From positions 8,934,783 through 8,998,782 of the forward strand of contig OZ024747.1 in assembly GCA_964016885.1 (NCBI GenBank): a stretch of 64,000 nucleotides of DNA, written 5' to 3'. The DNA is from Eledone cirrhosa. Lineage: Eukaryota; Mollusca; Cephalopoda; Octopoda; Eledonidae. The notes under the pieces were generated by a model, which was given only the letters and a program-made list of their open reading frames with translations, was not told the DNA's origin and searched no databases. The position numbers were made by a program, and so were the translations under genes. Below, in pieces: positions 43,963 through 55,944 of this stretch. Position 1 is the first letter of the stretch. Each line of letters starts with the position of its first letter.

Positions 43963-46900
43963 TGCTTCTCTGTCACTGACTCACACATACATTCAATATA
44001 CACAACACATAGTTTGTCACATGTTCAAGCACACTCATGTCCTTTATACTAACTCTTTCTTAGAATCTCTACTGCTCTCTGTCTATATCATATCTATTTC
44101 TCTTTCTCTCTGTCCTTGTCTATCTCTCTTTCTCTCTCCCTCACCCTCTCTCTTTCCATCTGTCTCTATGTTTGTCCCTCTATCACTTATACACACACAC
44201 AATAATATATACTTTGTCACATGCACAGTCACTCATATCCATTATACTCTCTCTCTCTCTCTCTCTCTCACACTGCCACTGAAACACACACACACATATT
44301 TCAGTCTACACAAACACACCTAGTTTGTCACATGTACAGACACACTCATATTCATTATATATTACACAGAGAAAAATCTATCCATGATAGACACACACAA
44401 GGGTGCCTGCACATTATCTCTCTCTTTCTCTCCCACAAACACTGACACACACACACACACAAGGGTGCCTGCACATTATCTCTCTCTTTCTCTCCCACAA
44501 ACACTGACACACACAAGGGTGCCTGCACATTATCTCTCTCTTTCTCTCCCACAAACACTGATACACACACACACAAGGGTGCCTGCACATTATCTCTCTC
44601 TCTCTCCCACACACACACACAAGGGTGCTTGCACATTATCTCTCTCTTTCTCTCCCACAAACACTGACACACACACACACACGCTCCCATCCCACCAGAT
44701 AATACAAACACCTCTTGCTGACCATATAAATATTTGACACCAAAGTCTTATTTTCAAAACCATATTGCACTTAAAGCTAGCACCATCGAACTAAAAACTT
44801 CTATGTGGTTGCTTGGCCCGCTAGAAACAGCAGCCACACACATCATTATCATCATCACCGTTTAATGTCTATTTTTCCACGCTTGCATGGATTAGACAGG
44901 TCACCCATATTATGAGTTGGCTGTGGCATACCTTGCTCATAGCGGGATCATGCCCCACCCTTACATATATATAAAATTGTGTTAGGGTGTTGGATTAAAA
45001 ATGCTTCAGTATCTATTCCAGCTCACTATGTACTGAGTTCAAATCCTACCAAGGTCAACTTTGCCTTTCACAACCTTTCAGGGTCAATAAATATAATACC
45101 AGTCCAATATGATGGGGGGGGGGGGGGGGGGGGGGGGGGGGTGTCAGTCGATTCTTCCTCTATCTTTCATCCTCACTTCTCTCCCACTCTTTCATTCTCT
45201 GGAAGAAATCAGCTGTGTTCAGACCAGACCAGAAGAGGGATGGGTTCCATCAGGTACACTGGGTACCAAGATGGCACCCACCTCTACAGCGCCATTGAGA
45301 CCCTTTACTAAAACCAGACTTTATGGTTTTAGAAAAGTAAAATGGAATAGTGACATTTGGAACACCTTTGATCATAGAGCTGCTTGATTTGTGCTCAAAT
45401 GGAGGATGCACACCACCACAGCCACCTTACCATATCATCACCCTCCCTCTACAGATCATCCTCACCCCACCCCAGCCACATAATGACCCTCCCTCTACAG
45501 ATCACTCTAAGCCCCCCCCCCCCCATCATCATCACCCCGACCCAAACACCCCATCACATCCATTCTCACTCCAACCAACCTCAACTATCCACACCCCCAT
45601 CACAACGGTCCTCACCCAACCCCATCCAACCACCCCCATCGCCATACATACCTCAGAACTCACCTGATACAGATTCTGTAAGATTTGTTCACTGGCTTCT
45701 GTCTGACATGTAGAATTGCCATAAGCAGTCTGAAGATAGAGATAGATAGATAGATAGATAGAGAGAGATAGATAGATAGAGAGATAGAGATAGAGAGATA
45801 GATAGATAGAGAGAGAGATAGATAGATAGAGAGAGAGATATTTCTTTATTTGCCACAAGGGCGCACAAGAAAAGGGGACAAGACAAAGATAGATAGATAG
45901 ATATATAGATAGAGATAGATATATATAAAGAGAGAGTGAGGGAGGGAGAGAGAGAGACAGGGAAAGAAAGAGAGACTGTGCAAGTATGTGAGAAAATGAA
46001 TGATTACACACATATACACAAACACACACATATATAGATATATACACACACATACATACATCCATAGACACACAGGTATGTCAGAGAGAGAGGGGGGAAG
46101 CAAGATAAACTGGACAGATGTGGTGGGTGGGGGTGAGGGAGAGGGGTAGGGGTTTAGATGAGGTCGAGAAAGGTTAATTAGCAAAGAGGATAATACTGAA
46201 ACATACACACACAATAAATAAAAACAAACAAAACAACAAGGATTAACAAGTGCACCGAGTACACCATCCTACACTACCTCCCCCACCTCACACCATCCTA
46301 CACTACCTCCCCCACTTCACACCATCCTACACTACCCCACACCTCACCTACATTAGTACTGGCCACTCAACAATTCACAAAAGCAAATATTACAAATGTG
46401 TGTAAGAACACATGTCTGTATGTGTGTATATTTGCCTGCGAGTGTGTATGTATGTTTGTTTGTAAATATGGATATATATTTACATATGTAGATATATGTA
46501 TGTATGTATATTTGTATGTATGTATATTGTAGTATATGTCTATATTTTAGAATTATATTTCATGTCCAATAAAAGCTCTCAGTACATGCTGTAAATGTAG
46601 TTGCTGTTAAGAAGGGCATCCAGCTGTAGAAAACTTGCCAAACAAGGCGGTTAGGAGGACCCTTCAGTTTGTGTCAAAAGACATGACAACTTCTCCTTTG
46701 CATGCAATATAAGCATACATAAGTGGGATTCAGACCCCTTGGCCTGTCTGGGAGGTCAGCAACCCCGTTTCAGTATTGATTTGGTCTACATAGGCCAGTC
46801 CAACCCTTGCCGATCCTTGACGATGTACTATCAGAACATGTACTGATGGAGCTCTCTTTCACCTATACTATGAGCACTGGTGTTCTACAAGGTTTAGTTT

Positions 46901-49900
46901 TGTCTCCTACACTCTTCCTCCTATACATCAATGGCCTGCTGGCCCTGAACTCTACCAATGTCTCCTCCAACATCCTCTAGAAAACAATATTAAGACTAGT
47001 TAAGTCAATCCAAACATTATTGAGAGAAAGAGTGTGTGTAGACAGCAAGAGACAGACAGGAGAAGATGTGTGTGGTGAGAGATGGGGACAGAAGTGAAAG
47101 TGAGGAATTACATGTGACAACAGCGTGGAAGAGATTGTGTGTGTGGAGAAAGAGGAGGAAGAGACAAGAGGCTGTGTATGCTCTGTAATATGCATTACTA
47201 AAAACAACAACACTGTCAAATGAATAAGACTTTAGAAAACTGACCTGTGTCATCTTGTGGAAATCCAAGGTTGGCCTATCATAGTCCCGGCGACGTTTAA
47301 CCCCAGCTTTACGGTCATGCAGGACACAAGGCTGAGAGCGACACCGGGGTATACGTTGGCGACGGGGGGACGAAGGGTTCGACACAGATGTCTTGCAGGC
47401 TGCTGGTACACTGGGTGTCGAACCACCGGCTGACACTGTTTTTTGAAGCTGCTGCTGTTGCTGGGGTAGCACTAGACGTTGGGTGGGTGTTATCTGTGGG
47501 GCAGGAGCTGGTGGTGGTGGCGGTGGAGGTGGCAGGACCTGTTGGTGGCGTGAGTGAAGGTAGTGGGCATGAGACGGATACTGGTGAGGATGTTGATGAC
47601 GGTGTGAAGGTGAAGAGAGGATGGATGAGGATGGAGAAAATGATGAAGGAGACGTAGAGTTACTGATGGAGCATTGATCCTCCAGTGACAAGCTCCGGTG
47701 TTTCTGAAAAGACCAAAATGGCGTTTGTGGTGGTGGCAGGCTGCAACTGGTTGAAGCCAGTTTCACTGGTGATGATGATGGGGATGATGAAGTGGCAGCA
47801 GCAGCAGCAGCAACAGGAACAGAGAAGGGAGACGATGTATATGCCTTGGGAAGGGGCATAGTGAGGAAGCAACTAGAACCAGTTGCCTGGCCTGTTACTG
47901 TGGTGGGATGAGGTCGTGGTTGTAGGGAAAAGGAAGAGGAGGAAGAACACGATGATGGTGAGGAAAAGCCAGAGTTGCTGTAACCATGTCCAGTCCACAT
48001 GTCCGATACTGGTTTAAAGGCCCTATTCTCGACATCATCATCATCACGGTAACCAACAATCGAAACAGAGGCAGGTCGGGGTACTGGAGACTCTGGTGGG
48101 GTGTGCAGTAGTGTGACGGATTTGTTGAGTTGAGTGGGGAATGAGACGGGATCCAAAACTGCAGCAAAAGTCTGTTGTGTTTCAGGAGATGTTGAGGAAA
48201 GGTCTGCAGTTGCTGGCCATTGGAAAGAACCCGAGAAAACAGCAGGTTGGTTGGTAAGTGATGAAAACAAATTGGACGACGAGATTCCAGAAACTTCCAA
48301 CACTGATTCACCTTCTGCTGATGTAAAACTCTGTTGATATTGGCTCCAGCTGTCCTCAGTTACAGGGTTAAAGGCAACAGGTTTCAGCAGTGACCCTGAC
48401 TTCCGTGGGCTCAGTTCCAATGCCGCAAAGTAGTTGGTGTTGTTTGTTGGAGCTGATGTGTTGCGTGGTTTATGGCTACCACTCTCTGACGGAATTGATA
48501 AAGAACGACAGTGCTTCTTCTTTGGTGGGTACGGTGGAGTGCCGGGAGATGTGTCCTTGGTGGTGTCATTATCACTGCCCACACCACCAGTAACTAGTGG
48601 AATGTCTGTGCCTTTACTCACAGCACAGTCACTTCCATAGCAATGTGTCTGAATGCAGTCAGATATAAGGGATGAGCTAGCAGAGTGAGAAAGTTTAGGT
48701 GCAGACAGACAAGAGTTGTGTCTTGTACAGGCACCACTTGGAGGCAAAGTTTGGTAAACTTTCTTCTTCTCTAGGGTCTCACCTAGTTTCAGAGAAAGCA
48801 TACTCTGCAGAGTTGCATTAAGGCCAGGGCATTCTGAATGGCACATCTTGATTTTCCGGGGATCTGGTTCTGGAAATAAATCACCAAAAATTAGTATGAC
48901 CAACAGTAAACGATTCTGAACAAGACCAATATTTAAAGGAAAGTAAAAAAACCTTTGTTAAGTTATGTTCTAAACAGCAGCTTAATAATGAGAAAGTTAG
49001 TTGTATAACTAAATCCTTCCAAATTCTTGATTATTTTTTGAAATGATTTGAAAAATATAGGCAGTATCTCTCATTAGAAATATGGTAATGAAAGAGTTAA
49101 GGCTAAACAAAGGTATTGTCTTACCTGTATTTGAAGCAGAGGCTGAAGGTTTTGCTGGTGAACAGTAATTCTTTTCTACATCCACTGATGCCAGCATGGA
49201 GGACTGAAATAAAGAAGAAAATAATACTCAGTATGATAGAGAGGAAGAAGGTAAATAGAAGCAAAATTGTCTGTAATTGAACAAAACATTATTGCTCTTC
49301 TTGTCCTAACAATTTATTTACAGAGGAATTACTGCTTGATTCTAGTATAAAGATTAATAACTCAGTTATTTTATATTTTGTATTCAGAGAAACTGAGAGA
49401 CGTTTGGTGTTTAAAGCAATTGCCTACATTTTCATCTATAGACTGTCGGAAAATTAGTCTCTCTTCTATGAACAAAGATATCATCATCATCATCATCATT
49501 GGTTATATGTTAATTTTTCCATGCTGGCATGGGTTGAATAAGACATTTCTGAGGCAGAGTTCCATGGCTGTATTCCCCTTCTTGATACCAAGCCATACTT
49601 ATTTGTAAGTAAGACACTAATCCTTCATGTCAAAATTGCTGAGCTACAGGACATATTGTTTATGCAGATCATAAGGAGAACATCAACAACTGCCCAAGGT
49701 ATTAATGTGAGGCAAAAACTTACAGAGATAAACATGATGTGGATGATGATGATGAAACAAAGTCAAAATATGTCTTACCTCTTGAAGTTCACTCTGAGAT
49801 CTTTGTTGTAGACTGCCACAATCGAGTATCATTTGACGCCGCAGTTTATCAGTGATGTAAGCTACAGTCTGCCTGGTATTACCACTAGAGTCAGGCAAGC

Positions 49901-50822
49901 CATGGCCACTAACCTCAACACTACTACCACTACCACAGCTACTACTATTAATACTACTGGTGCTATTATTAGTAGAAGTACAGCTAGTCAGCATGCCACT
50001 GCAACTGGAATCTTCAGTGAGTGGAGCCGATGAAGCAGATGTGGGGCTTGGCTGGAAGTGGTAGGGCTGTAGATGAAAAGATAAGTTCTTTTTGTGGGCA
50101 GGTTTCTGTTGAGACAGCTGTTGCCTATGATGGAGTTGAGGCTGTAGAGCATGACTGTTGCCACTCTGGTGGTGATTTGGACTAGAGTGCTTACGATGCA
50201 CTTGTTGTTGTTGTTGTTGCTGTGAAGAGGAGGAGGAGAAAGTCAACAATGATGAGGATGTTGGTGATACAGAAGTTGCAGTCAGTGAGGGTAATTGTGG
50301 TGACACTGAAGAAGGACAGCTAACATTCAGGCCACAGTGTAATTGATGGGATGCAGGGTTAGATGAGGGCACAGCTGAACCCAAATTGTCAACAACTGAA
50401 GAGGATAGTTCAGATGATGTCACTGTGTCTAATTGAGCTGGGCACCGGGATGAAGACAACTGACCCTTTTTCTGGACCTCTTGCTGTTCACTATAATGCA
50501 AAGGGAACTGGAAAGTGCCCTGCTCTGAAACATCACCTAGTTGATGTGGTAGTTGAGTTATCAGTGGATTTTGTAGCTGAGACTCATTAAGATCATTCTG
50601 TAAACTTCTTTGTACCTGCTGGTAGGGGAAGTTGAGTGCTTTGGAGGGTGCTGTCCCCCGTCCAATACTCTGAGCATAACCAATCATAGCCACTGCTGTT
50701 GAAGGAGTGGCAGCCACTGAAGTGACTGGGGTTAAACACTCTTGTGGCTCGTAGCCACCTCGTCCAACAGTTCGGCTTGATGGGTACAATGACTGCAACT
50801 GACGACCACTAACATCAATCAT
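39944..50822 (-). CDS. FAM53: FAM53 (Simplet-like) protein, five coding exons, very long form
   Basis: Family members are mostly disordered nuclear proteins; vertebrate FAM53B/Simplet promotes beta-catenin nuclear entry in Wnt signalling. CDS exons: 49779-50822, 49125-49203, 47245-48869, 45664-45729, 39944-40471, all with GT/AG and consistent phases, about 1113 aa. Visible family blocks: AYITDKL (about 321-327, like the vertebrate ITEKL start), KKKHCRSLSIPSE (about 491-503), RIPRCRSQPCVLHDRK followed by KRRR and PTLDFHKMTQ (about 880-916), and C-terminal DLDVDQIENH. The rest is Ser/Pro/Gln/His-rich with poly-Q, poly-P and poly-A runs. Vertebrate members are roughly 300-420 aa, so this is much longer. 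The 5' end is unsettled: the frame is open up to a TAA at 50901-50903, so the first usable ATG is 50822 unless an upstream exon joins near 50886-50900. Which vertebrate paralogue it matches cannot be said. Confidence 0.88.
42275..42500. repeat. GAT/GGT-rich microsatellite downstream of a GAT-tailed element
   Basis: About 220 bp of gatgatggtggt-type sequence directly after 'agcatggaaaagtggacataaaatgatg', the 3' end of a plus-strand GAT-tailed element. The Met/Val-rich frame here is an artefact. Confidence 0.85.
42841..42920. repeat. TC/TA compound microsatellite
   Basis: About 29 CT units followed by about 10 TA units, in the last FAM53-like intron. Confidence 0.95.
43060..43913 (-). pseudogene. 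Non-LTR retrotransposon (LINE) 3' end, with RT C-terminus
   Basis: The ORF 43913-43440 (about 157 residues, ending TRLT then stop) has the typical post-RT LINE region: AMLHGSETWAL, RRLERNEACMLRWM, RRLRWYGHVMRM and GRPRKTWDELINSDITHL. It starts abruptly at a TA microsatellite, so the copy is 5'-truncated. Past the stop, a 3' UTR runs to a (GAT)n tail at 43060. That 3' UTR, with 'ggatgcccttcctaacaccaacca' on the plus strand, matches the dispersed short family at 6463, 22690, 32095, 41860, 44845 and 49480, so those are 5'-truncated copies or SINEs that share its tail. Lies in the last FAM53-like intron. Clade not determined. Confidence 0.8.
44385..44690. repeat. ~55-64-bp minisatellite
   Basis: Five to six copies of a unit with aagggtgcctgcacattatc followed by (TC)n, CCCACAAACACTGA and (CA)n. 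Both ends merge into CA and TC microsatellites. Confidence 0.9.
44960..45310 (+). mobile_element. tRNA-derived SINE (family A) with a 28-G insertion
   Basis: Head 'gggtgttggattaaaaatgc', 'gagttcaaatcctaccaagg', the G run at 45114-45141, then 'ctctggaagaaatcagctgt'. In the last FAM53-like intron. Confidence 0.75.
45114..45141. repeat. 28-base G homopolymer
   Basis: An uninterrupted G run inside a SINE copy (44955-45310). The exact length may be affected by sequencing error. Confidence 0.85.
45664..45729 (-). CDS. FAM53: FAM53-like exon 4 (66-nt microexon)
   Basis: 66 nt, phase 0 at both ends, encoding 22 residues, TAYGNSTCQTEASEQILQNL plus YQ. The donor GTGAGT is strong. The acceptor polypyrimidine tract is the reverse complement of a (GATA)n/(GAGA)n microsatellite (about 45735-45840). 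Because it is symmetric it could be skipped without a frameshift. Confidence 0.78.
46250..46345. repeat. Short tandem repeat of caccatcctacactacc
   Basis: Three copies of about 32 bp, in the FAM53-like intron between exons 3 and 4. Confidence 0.85.
46855..46980 (+). pseudogene. Decayed LINE reverse-transcriptase fragment
   Basis: Reads TMSTGVLQGLVLSPTLFLLY then INGLLALNSTN, the RT block usually written GVPQGSVLSPTLFLLYINDL. Only about 40 codons are recognisable. Lies in the FAM53-like intron between exons 3 and 4. Confidence 0.7.
47245..48869 (-). CDS. FAM53: FAM53-like exon 3: core with HCRSLS and RCRSQPCVL blocks
   Basis: 1625 nt after acceptor TTTCCAG, entered in phase 1 (split Glu codon) and ending ATG ACA CAG before donor GTCAGT. 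It holds both basic Ser-phosphosite-like blocks of the family: KKKHCRSLSIPSE, and RCRSQPCVLHDRK followed by KRRRDYDRP, probably the nuclear-localisation region. Between them are long Ser/Pro-rich stretches, an Ala run, a Pro run (nine or more) and a poly-Gln run. A second motif, KHRSLSLEDQ, resembles the first RSLS block and could be another 14-3-3-type site; that is inference. Confidence 0.92.
49125..49203 (-). CDS. FAM53: FAM53-like exon 2
   Basis: 79 nt after acceptor TTTCAG, in phase 0, leaving in phase 1 at ACAG|GTAAGA. It encodes SSMLASVDVEKNYCSPAKPS and a short Ser/Ala run. Phase matches both neighbours. Confidence 0.85.
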
Positions 50823-50885
50823 TCTGTCCGTTGCTTCCCCCGTTGCTGTGTCAGTGGTTGTAGTCGTGGGAGCAACCACAGCCAC
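49779..50885 (-). CDS. FAM53: FAM53-like exon 1 (first coding exon seen)
   Basis: Open from about 50900 down to donor GTAAGA after GAG at 49779. The first in-frame ATG is at 50820-50822; the bases above that are 5' UTR or belong to an upstream exon (a CAG lies at 50887-50889, but without a clear pyrimidine tract). Content is Ser/Thr/Gln/His-rich, with a seven-Gln run at about residue 201 and a Ser/Gly-rich stretch. The only conserved part is the end, TVAYITDKLRRQMILD, which resembles the N-terminus of vertebrate FAM53A/C. Confidence 0.8.
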
Positions 50886-51089
50886 ACTGACTCTTGTTAG
50901 TTAGTGCCAATATAAAATTAGGCACACAGGCATTCATGGGGTTCTCCTCTAAAACAACAAACAACAGCCATTCAGGAAACCGACTCCATAACCTAAACTA
51001 TATGAACAGCAGATATAGAGCCAGAGTTGAGCTGAAATGAGAAAGAAAAGAGTTGGAACATTAGCAAAACAAGAAGAAATTCAGACACC

Positions 51090-51245
51090 TAGTAGTAGTA
51101 GTAGTACTTGGTGGTGGTAGTAGTGGTAGTAGTAGTAGTAGTAGTAGTAGCGGCAACAGTGGTGGTGGTAGTAGTAGCAGCAGCGGTGGTGGTGGTAGTA
51201 GTAGTAGAGGCAGCGGTAGTAGTGGTGGTGGTGGTGGCAGTAGTA
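51090..51245. repeat. GTA/GTG trinucleotide repeat upstream of FAM53-like exon 1
   Basis: Imperfect (gta)n/(gtg)n over about 150 bp. Poly-Val and poly-Leu/Pro frames here are artefacts. Confidence 0.9.
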
Positions 51246-52258
51246 GAGTTTTATCCAGTCCCCTGGGAAGGTGAAACATTGACTTCAGTCTTTTCTAATG
51301 TCTGCTTTACTGTAATGAGTCACTATCTCTCTATGGCAAGCTGTCTGGTGATAGTGGGTGGGATTTGAACTTAGAATACACTGAGCTGAAACAGATACCA
51401 CAAAATATCCTATCCAACTCTTTAACAATTCCACCAATCCACTGTTCATGGACTGCTACATTATTTATTGACCCCTGTAGGATTGGAATTTAAAGTTAAA
51501 AACAAAAAAACGAACAAATACCAAGGTATCTAATCCGTGGCTTTAACGACTCTGCCAATTTGATGCCTCATAAACAGACACTTAATACATATTTTTTAAT
51601 GAAAGAATTGTATGAGTAAAACCATCTTGGAATGTTCTACAAAAATAACTAACAGAAAATGTAGAAGTAAAAAAAAAATGTGAAAAGGAAAAAAAATGTC
51701 TGATTGACTCTAGATGACTATTGATACATATTCTTAATGTTTTAATCCATTCATTTCTAATGAAAAACACTGCTTATCATTTCCAATAAACTTTTAAATC
51801 AAGAACTGAGATAGATTTGGTAATATAACTAACTTTCTCATTATTAATTTGGTGTTTGGAATATGAATTAGGCTCTTATGTGAAATTATGATAGAAGGTT
51901 TCTAGATAAATATAACAAACATTTAGTATCATACAACCAGGGGTGGTTTCATGTAATTTGGTATTAAAAGGTTTTTACATGAAGATTGATACCTATTTTT
52001 TACATTTTAAATCAAGATGTCATCCTCAAGATAGAAGAATGCCTGTGGGAAGTTACAATACCCATCTTGAAGGTGTCAGCCTCATATTGCAGCCTCAATA
52101 AACATGGTTTAAAATTACTTTGAAATTGAAGAACAAATTTACCTATTTTTTTCAGCTCCTGAAATATTAATCCTTTGATACCAGTTCAGCCAAAACTGCC
52201 ACCGGTTCTATTAAACAAATCTACCTAATTTAAAGAGTTCCTATTTAACCCTTTACTA

Positions 52259-52477
52259 TTTACATTACTTGATATTTACTATTGTATTTTCGTGGTAAAA
52301 GCTTTACCCCACATAATTATCTCACATAACATCGAATCTATGAGATTTTGATATTATTTATTTTGAGAACCATACCTTAACGTCAGTATGAACGGCCGGT
52401 TACAGCCGGTTTGAATAGAAAAAGGTGAGAGAATTCTGGCTGGATACGGCCTGTTTAAAGGGTTAAATGCTAAAGGG
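52259..52477. mobile_element. TTAA-flanked MITE, 219 bp (family T1), nested in another repeat
   Basis: TTAA at 52255-52258 and 52478-52481. Near its right end an extra 'aagggttaaatgctaaaggg' makes it slightly longer than the 208-bp copies. Flanks 'aaagagttcctatttaa' and 'ttaaattaatatcttccaac' belong to a different TTAA-type repeat (compare 53818-53880), so it inserted into an older element. Confidence 0.85.
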
Positions 52478-52997
52478 TTAAATTAATATCTTCCAACATA
52501 ATTTTATATAAGAATCATATGTTAAGTTTTTGAAATAATTCATAATTTTAGTAAATAATTGATAATTCATAATTTTAGTAAATCCTTCAAAATTCTTCAT
52601 CAATTAATTGAAGTAGAATGTATTTCATTAGAATTATGGGCAGACATATTGATTGGGGAGACGTTGAGCAAATATGCCCAGCCCAATGGGACAAAGGTTT
52701 GACGACACACGAGTCGTGGTTGAATAGTTCAGCAGTTTAGGCGCTCAGTAATGAAAAGATTAATGAATAAATAAACTAGATTAAATGGAATGGATTTGTC
52801 ACTATTAACACAGCGTTACACAGCCAGGTTGAAGCTAATTACCATAAACAGAACAGGATGGTCACAACAATCATCATCATCACCATGATCTGTATAGTGT
52901 AAGGCTATTTATTCTTTGATGTAGTCTTTGTTTAGCAATGGTAAATTTAGTTGTGAGAGAAGGGGTGGGGATTGCAATTGAAGAGCTTGTAAATATT

Positions 52998-53001
52998 TTA
53001 T

Positions 53002-53051
<50 letters not shown>

Positions 53052-53052
53052 A
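52998..53052. repeat. GA microsatellite
   Basis: About 26 GA units; followed at 53143-53365 by a compound CA/TA microsatellite. Confidence 0.95.
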
Positions 53053-53199
53053 TGGTTTTTATAGGTTTGCTTGAAGCCTACAAACCAGATTATCAGGACT
53101 TGCTATGACAGAGAAGTGAAGAGTAAAAATGAGAAAAGAAAACACACACACTCATATATATATATATATATATATATACAAACTATTATATATATACAT

Positions 53200-53230
<31 letters not shown>

Positions 53231-53310
53231 CATACATATATATACACATACATATATATATACACACACATACATATATATACACATACATATATATATA
53301 TACACACACA

Positions 53311-53357
<47 letters not shown>

Positions 53358-54904
53358 GCACACAGACACATATAAATTAAAGAGAATACAGCATAAAAAG
53401 AAAACCGTTCAACAATCAGCCATTCTGTGCAGCAAGTAGCAGATGCACCTTGAATGCACACAACCAACCTACACATACAGACAACCTTGCAAAAACCAAC
53501 ACTGTATGCATATCAATCAGCTTCCATGTTTTCTCTGCATGCACCAACATTACTGGTTATGGAGATATTTATTTGCTAGGGGTGTTTTTACTGACCTAGA
53601 AGTAACTACCTGTCTTAGTCTCCAACTCCATAAAAAGTAGCAAGTCAGCAGCCACTACCACCCAATTTCTAACTTGGGTTTTAAAATGAGATGACAGCCT
53701 CTGAATGATGAGAGTATCTGAGTTATAAACCTTATGGTTACTACATTAACCCTTTTCTAGATCAATCTACCCACCGACCCTCCATTCACAACTGAATCTG
53801 GTGGTATGAAACAAAACCACCCATTTTAAAGAGTAAATTAAAATCTTCCAGCATAATTTTATATAAGAATCTTTTATTAAGTTCAGTTACAAATAACATC
53901 TTAATAATTCTTTCTGACATTAGCATAAGGCTAGCAATTTGACGAAAGGGAAACTGGTATTTCATTTTATCAACCCTGGAAGAATGAAAGGCTAAGATGA
54001 CCTCAGTGGTATTTGAATTCAGAATGTAGAAAGTCATATCCAAATACTGAATAGCATTTTGTCCAACGCTCTACCGATTCTGCAAATCCACTGCCATCAT
54101 AATAACGACATAATTGATAATTTTAGTAAATTCCTCCAAATTGTTCATTAATTAATTAAAAGACAGTGTATTTTGTTAGAAATATGGCCATGATGTATGA
54201 GGGGCAGCAGAAAAGTTCATATGAGATTTATTTTTCAACATAGTCTCTGGAAAGAAACAATGCAGTTATTAATAGGAAGAGTTGAAATTAATGCATGCAA
54301 GATTTCACAGCTCTAGCATCATTCCTTCATAGTCAGCCTATGAACTTCTCAGCCAAGCCCTATAGTAACTCTATCTACTCAATGTAACAGCCAAATCAGC
54401 CTCAATAAAAACCATTATTTTTAAAATAGTAATCATATGTGTACATGTGTATTCTGGAGACTTGGACCAGTTAGGGAGGATCATATCAATCTTTTGTTTT
54501 GTTTTGAATCATTTTCGTTTTTACATTTGAAGAGAGGGTTTTGACACTGAAATATTATGTTGAAATATACTGAGTAAAAACATTGCTTTGTTTTGTCTTT
54601 ACCCTTTATATATTTCTACTGCATTGTACTAACTTTTTGAAACTTGCCAGTCATTCATTACATATCTCACAATGATTCATATTAACTATACTACATTATA
54701 GTAATCATATGTTTATGTTGCTAATATTTCAGATACTTTAAAGACAAAGTAGTTACAGATAGAAGGGTCCAGTTCAACTTACCAAGATATTTATCAAATA
54801 CAGCTGGTGAAGAGTTTATTATTGTTAATTAAATGGTTGAATTAGATAAGAATATTTCAGTCTAGTTATCTGCACAAATTACAAACTTTTCCTCAACCAT
54901 GAAT

Positions 54905-55110
54905 AAACGCGTTTATGTAGTGGAAACTTCTGGTGTCCTTGGCCCTAGGACCACCTCCCTAGTTACCACCATTGCAACAGAGTTGGCTACCCACCGGTGT
55001 GAGCCTCACGGGTTGGATTGGCTTTTCTAACGAATCTTGCTCACCATCCTCGAAGGAAATGCCTTCTCTATTCTGTCCACTGGAGTCATGGGGCACCCAG
55101 TGCGTGGTCT
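54905..55110 (+). pseudogene. Retroelement ORF C-terminal fragment
   Basis: Reads VVETSGVLGPRTTSLVTTIA, ELATHR, then LLTILEGNAFSILSTG after one stop. It resembles the region 'VE.LG..GP......IG.....tg......qriSiaiqrGNa.sil' found at the end of some retroelement polyproteins. A related piece (AVETVGVLGPQPSSIFTAIG) is at about 15540-15625. Family match from memory only. Confidence 0.5.
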
Positions 55111-55229
55111 CTCATTTGCTTATAATAGTAGGAGATGGGAAGAGCGAGAAAGACGGAGACATAAAAGTTAAAACAGTTTATAACCTTTTGTTTTTTTTTA
55201 CTGCTGTTTTTTTAACACTTTTCAGTCAC

Positions 55230-55475
55230 AAGCTACTGCTGCTGCTGCTACCACCACCACCACTACTACTACTACTACAAATACCACCACCACCACTACT
55301 ACTACTACAAATACCACCACCACCACTACTACTACAAATACCACCACCACCACTACTACTACAACCGCCAACGCCACTACTACTATTACTACCACCACCA
55401 CTACTGCTACCACCACCACCACCACCACCACTACTACTACCACCACCATTACCACCACAACTACTACCACCTTTA
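55230..55475. repeat. CTG/CCA/CTA trinucleotide repeat
   Basis: About 245 bp of ctactacta/ccaccacca with an internal ~36-bp periodicity ('acaaataccaccaccacc' recurs). Frames are poly-Leu/Pro and poly-Val. Confidence 0.9.
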
Positions 55476-55944
55476 TGCTTAGGTTGACGTTGCCTTCCGT
55501 CTCCATATGAGATTGATAAAATAATACCTGACAAGGTATTGCAGTCCATTTAGTGAAACCAGTGAAAGAATAACTTAACATAAATGGAGTCTGATTAAGC
55601 AGTTAAAAACAAGAAAACAGCTCACCTGTAGCACTGATTGATAATGGTTAGACAGCACAACAGGTGAATTTAAAATGTCATTTGTTGTTTGCAAATGATT
55701 CATAGATGTGTTTGTTACCAGTCCAATAATTCATACCTCAACCCACCTGAAAAGTTTCCATTTTTGAACATATTGCTCATTGCCACCACCAATGGTAACT
55801 TTAATTGCAAATTCCACCACAAGACAAGGTACAATGTACCAGGGCCTTAAAACATGTGGCTGTGTTTACAAGTCTTGGATACTGCAACAAAGCTGTACAC
55901 CCATTAGCCCAGAAGCCTGAAACTAAACTTGCACTCTGCCTTAA

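Larger units (their letters stand above)
50904..54904. other. Upstream of FAM53-like gene, repeats only
   Basis: GTA repeat, SINE fragments at 51360-51445 and 51530-51570, T1 and T2 MITEs, GA and CA/TA microsatellites. Any 5' exon of the FAM53-like gene should lie here or beyond. 52650-52760 is unassigned. Confidence 0.5.

Noticed and set aside
43440..44003. 187-codon ORF as a cellular gene
   Set aside because: The N-terminal part is microsatellite and the rest is the C-terminal region of a LINE polyprotein.
55625..55676. Minus-strand 5' exon of the FAM53-like gene (donor after TGCTACAG)
   Set aside because: The donor is plausible, but in the phase needed for 50889 there is no ATG and a stop lies upstream, so it could only be a non-coding exon; no further support.
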